Of a DNA stretch of 64,000 bases, positions 61,391-64,000 are shown one piece after another (position 1 is the stretch's first letter; each line of letters begins with the position of its first letter). Source of the stretch: Branchipolynoe longqiensis (taxonomy: Eukaryota > Annelida > Polychaeta > Phyllodocida > Polynoidae); the NCBI GenBank assembly GCA_030323885.1, contig CM059186.1:172444351-172508350 (forward strand), read 5' to 3'. The notes beneath the pieces are model-generated. The model searched no databases, was not told the origin of the DNA, and was given only the letters and a program-made list of their open reading frames with translations. Position numbers and translations under genes: made by a program.

Positions 61391-61675
61391 TTCTATTACT
61401 GATCGGTGTACGTGACCAGGTGCATATATATATATATATATATATATATGTAGGGGTTGGTGGTGCCTGAGTGGGATGTAAATAGACATAGTGGTGCTGG
61501 CAGGTCTGGGTGTGATTGCACTCAGGGCCTACCCCCTCTGCTGGAATAGGGATCACCACACTCAAAGGTCAAGGTTGGTGGTGGCCATGGGGCCATGCAG
61601 CTTGTGGTGGTGGGCAGACCAATGATAGCCATGAGGACCAGGAATGCTGGATCCCTATTGGTAGGGCCAAGAATG

Positions 61676-62575
61676 TTTGATGTTATATCAGGTCATGATG
61701 CTGGCATCCTGGGCCCGTATGCACCAATCGGTGATATGCTTAGCCGGGGGTAAGGCGCTAGCCGCGGATAGCTACCCCGGGGTAACGGCGGGTTGGAGAG
61801 ATGTGTGAATCGGTATGCACCAATGTTCTAGCCGGGACGGATAGCTAACCGTGAGTTTATTTATAGATTTGGGAATTCCCTCGAGTCGACAATATGAATA
61901 AGGCCGCAAATACGGCGCCGGCGTTACTTTTGGTTCGTTTTTGCGGTTAATTTGCTAAAATATCACTTGTACAGTATGTAATTCTGTTAAATAAGACAGC
62001 ATTGAATAGATTTGGGCCTAATATATTGCCGCCGATTCGGCGCCGACGGCGGCGGCCATGTTTATTTGACGTTCGACTGTATGGATATCGACGTCGCTAC
62101 GGCGGCGGCGATTTGTTTACTGTACATTCGTCGATTCGAAAATATTAATATCGCTGCCTTTGCAGAAGCAGCGTTAATATCGGTTCGCATTTAGGGTTAA
62201 TTTGACCAAATTTCACTTATTCCGTATGTAAATCTGTCAAATATGATCGCATTGAATAGATTGAGACCCACAAACGCAAACTAACCGCCCCGGCTAGCAG
62301 TTAAACCTGACTTGAAATCAGGGTAGCTTAGCCGAGGCTACGGTCGGCGGTTAGCGCTAACTCCGATTGGTGCATACCAAATTTTCACATGTAGACGTGC
62401 GGGGATACCTTAGCCGCGGTTAAGGCCCTAAGCCCGATTGGTGCATACGGCCCTGGTCTCCCAGTGGAACAGCACTATAAAGTCAACATGAGTGTGCACT
62501 GCCACAAGTCGGTACCCGTCCTGATATGACCTTAGATGTTACTAGGATGTAAAACTCCAACAACCAACCATCCAA
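61676..62575 (+). mobile_element. SINE-A 3' part, split by MITE-X
   Basis: Left piece ATATCAGGTCATGATGCTGG..CCTGG (61676-61712), right piece CCTGGTCTCCCAGTGGAACA to CCAACAACCAACCATCC (62452-62575). Continuous with the SINE-A consensus when the 739-bp insert and one CCTGG are removed. Confidence 0.88.
61713..62451. mobile_element. MITE-X, 739 bp, 5-bp TSD
   Basis: Perfect 17-bp TIR CCGTATGCACCAATCGG (61715-61731, 62434-62450), extended by GCC/GGC, with TSD CCTGG (61708-61712, 62452-62456). CpG-rich interior with two diverged copies of a ~95-bp segment (about 61922-62016 and 62170-62266; both with TTAATTTG..AAAT.TCACTT and GCATTGAATAGATT). No ORF of note. Superfamily not assignable from ends alone. 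Confidence 0.85.
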
Positions 62576-62579
62576 CCAA

Positions 62580-64000
62580 CATTACTTCCCGTATCTCACA
62601 TGATGCCGTTTCGGGCGAAACCTGACCAAACACCTTCTTTTCTTCTTTTCTTTCAACAATCAATAGACAGCGCAGACGACATTTCCTGCATTCAGCCCAC
62701 CGCCTCCGGTAGGCGGCGCCGAAACTGTCGAGTTGGAGATTTTTTTTCTTAAAGACCAGTTTTAGTTGTTTTTTGTTTGCTTAACCCGCCATGATACGAT
62801 GGTGATGTATCGCTTGACCTCTGCCCGTACACAGAGGTCAAATGTATTCCACCCTCCCACACTGGAGAAGGCAGCCCGCGTTCCCCGTCGGCCTTGTGTA
62901 AATAATTCACACAGAAACAGAGTGTGTATGGCCGCTCTGTGATATTGAATTTGAAGTTTATTTGACAATAAATTATGGTAGGGTGTTTTTGGTTGGCATC
63001 CTATGAGATGGTAATCTTCCTGTCTATTCCATCCTGATATGACCTTAGATGTTGCTAGGAGGTAAAACAGCAACAAACAATAAACTTCCTGCCAGTACAC
63101 CCAAATGTATCTCTGTAATAAACTAACAATACGTAACTAGCAAAGTATCTAAATAATTTGACAGTTTAACAATAATGTCAAGATAAACAAAAGGTTCGGA
63201 AATCACATGGGATGCCTACAGGTATGTCCTGGACATGATTCCTTATAAAGATACAGCAGTTACAAAGGTTGTGTGATGTGAATACAAATAGGAATTCTTC
63301 GCTGTTTTTTTTTCATTTATGGACGCATCAACCTTCTTAATGAAACATATCGTACAAACTTCTCCGGCAATTTCTGGAGGATTGAAGAAATGATTCATTA
63401 GAGTGTTTCAATGTGAGCTGGACTCAGTTCTTATTATAAGGCTACAGGAGGAGGTTTTATTACACATTTCTATGTTCTACTGTATGTACATATAATATCA
63501 ATCTTTATATATTTAACAAATGTAGGACCCCTCAGAAGCCTATGCTTACTGTTTGTGCTGTGGGTTCGTTACACAAACAAACAAACACTATGAGGAGGTT
63601 TGAATCTAATGCAAAGCCAAGTCCAAACTGATTCGTTTTGCACTGGTTCTGCCCGCAGCCTCTCCCTTGATAACACGAGTATTGACTATATAAACTTGGA
63701 GGTTACACACGGGCTGTCTAGCTGACCTATGTGATTTGCATTACAACCTTGACTTCTCATGTACACGTGAATACCCAAATATTGAGAGACCTTCAGCAAA
63801 TGATTCACCAATTCTCATTGTAAATCCTCAATTCAAATGTCTATGCTTACTTTCACAAAGTTCTCTTCTCATTATTACAAACAGAACACTTATATGAATA
63901 GCCTTCTTTGAAATTTAATTCAATGCTTTTGTATCAAATACAAAAATATGTAGCGATTTGTTAAAAGCATTGTTATTTAATTAAATGCTTCTATATAACG
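62580..64000. other. Unannotated terminal stretch, with a SINE-A tail
   Basis: 63030-63085 is a SINE-A tail (CCTGATATGACCTTAGATGT, GCTAGGAGGTAAAACAGCAA; plus strand). The rest is mostly AT-rich, unique, without recognisable exon, RNA gene or repeat. Confidence 0.5.

Overview
This window looks like intergenic or intronic DNA from an animal genome, most likely a marine invertebrate. I found no intact host protein-coding gene, rRNA or functional tRNA gene. A minus-strand SINE at 40345-40565 closely resembles a repeat I know from gastropod and other mollusc genomes, and a second core sequence ('CGCCGTGTC..CACGGCGA') is mollusc-like in style. A mollusc is therefore my best guess, inferred from memory and not proven. 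Nearly all long open frames in the window are by-products of tandem repeats that lack stop codons.

The window is mostly nested mobile elements and tandem arrays. Family names below are mine. SINE-A is a tRNA-headed SINE of about 335 bp ending in CCAACCAACC, with some 27 full or partial copies; five have target-site duplications (TSDs) of 9-12 bp that can be read directly. SINE-S has a tRNA-Ser(GCT)-like head (2 copies). SINE-Q has a tRNA-Gln-like head (about 5). MITE-T is about 355 bp, flanked by TTAA, with termini AGYTGCATAGTCC (about 10). MITE-P is about 190 bp, pogo/Tc1-like, with termini CAGTAAAACCTCTC and TA flanks (6). MITE-F is a related foldback type. MITE-H1 to H3 are PIF/Harbinger-like. 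MITE-C has TGACGTCA near its end. MITE-X carries a 5-bp TSD. Module G is a recurrent unclassified unit built on the palindrome GGTGGCGCCACC plus a GAGTATAAA box.

Layout: 0-5 kb holds SINE-A, nested MITE-T, MITE-P and the first module G. 5-9.4 kb is a run of simple-sequence and minisatellite arrays. 10-24 kb has a three-hairpin cluster, GC-rich blocks and very dense MITE/SINE nesting. 24-29.2 kb holds a 53-bp and a 20-bp minisatellite. 29-35.6 kb is SINE/MITE territory followed by decamer and pentamer arrays. An assembly gap of N lies at 35884-36381. 36-49.4 kb is mixed repeats. 49.45-52.6 kb has the only recognisable enzymes: a decayed PIF/Harbinger transposase running into an antisense, truncated LINE reverse transcriptase. 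52.6-64 kb holds GC arrays, a split 39-bp minisatellite, LINE C-terminal remnants and MITE-X inserted inside a SINE-A.

The retrotransposase and transposase genes are broken, so nothing here appears able to move on its own. The non-autonomous families would depend on enzymes encoded elsewhere: LINEs for the SINEs, and Harbinger, pogo-type and TTAA-specific transposases for the MITEs.
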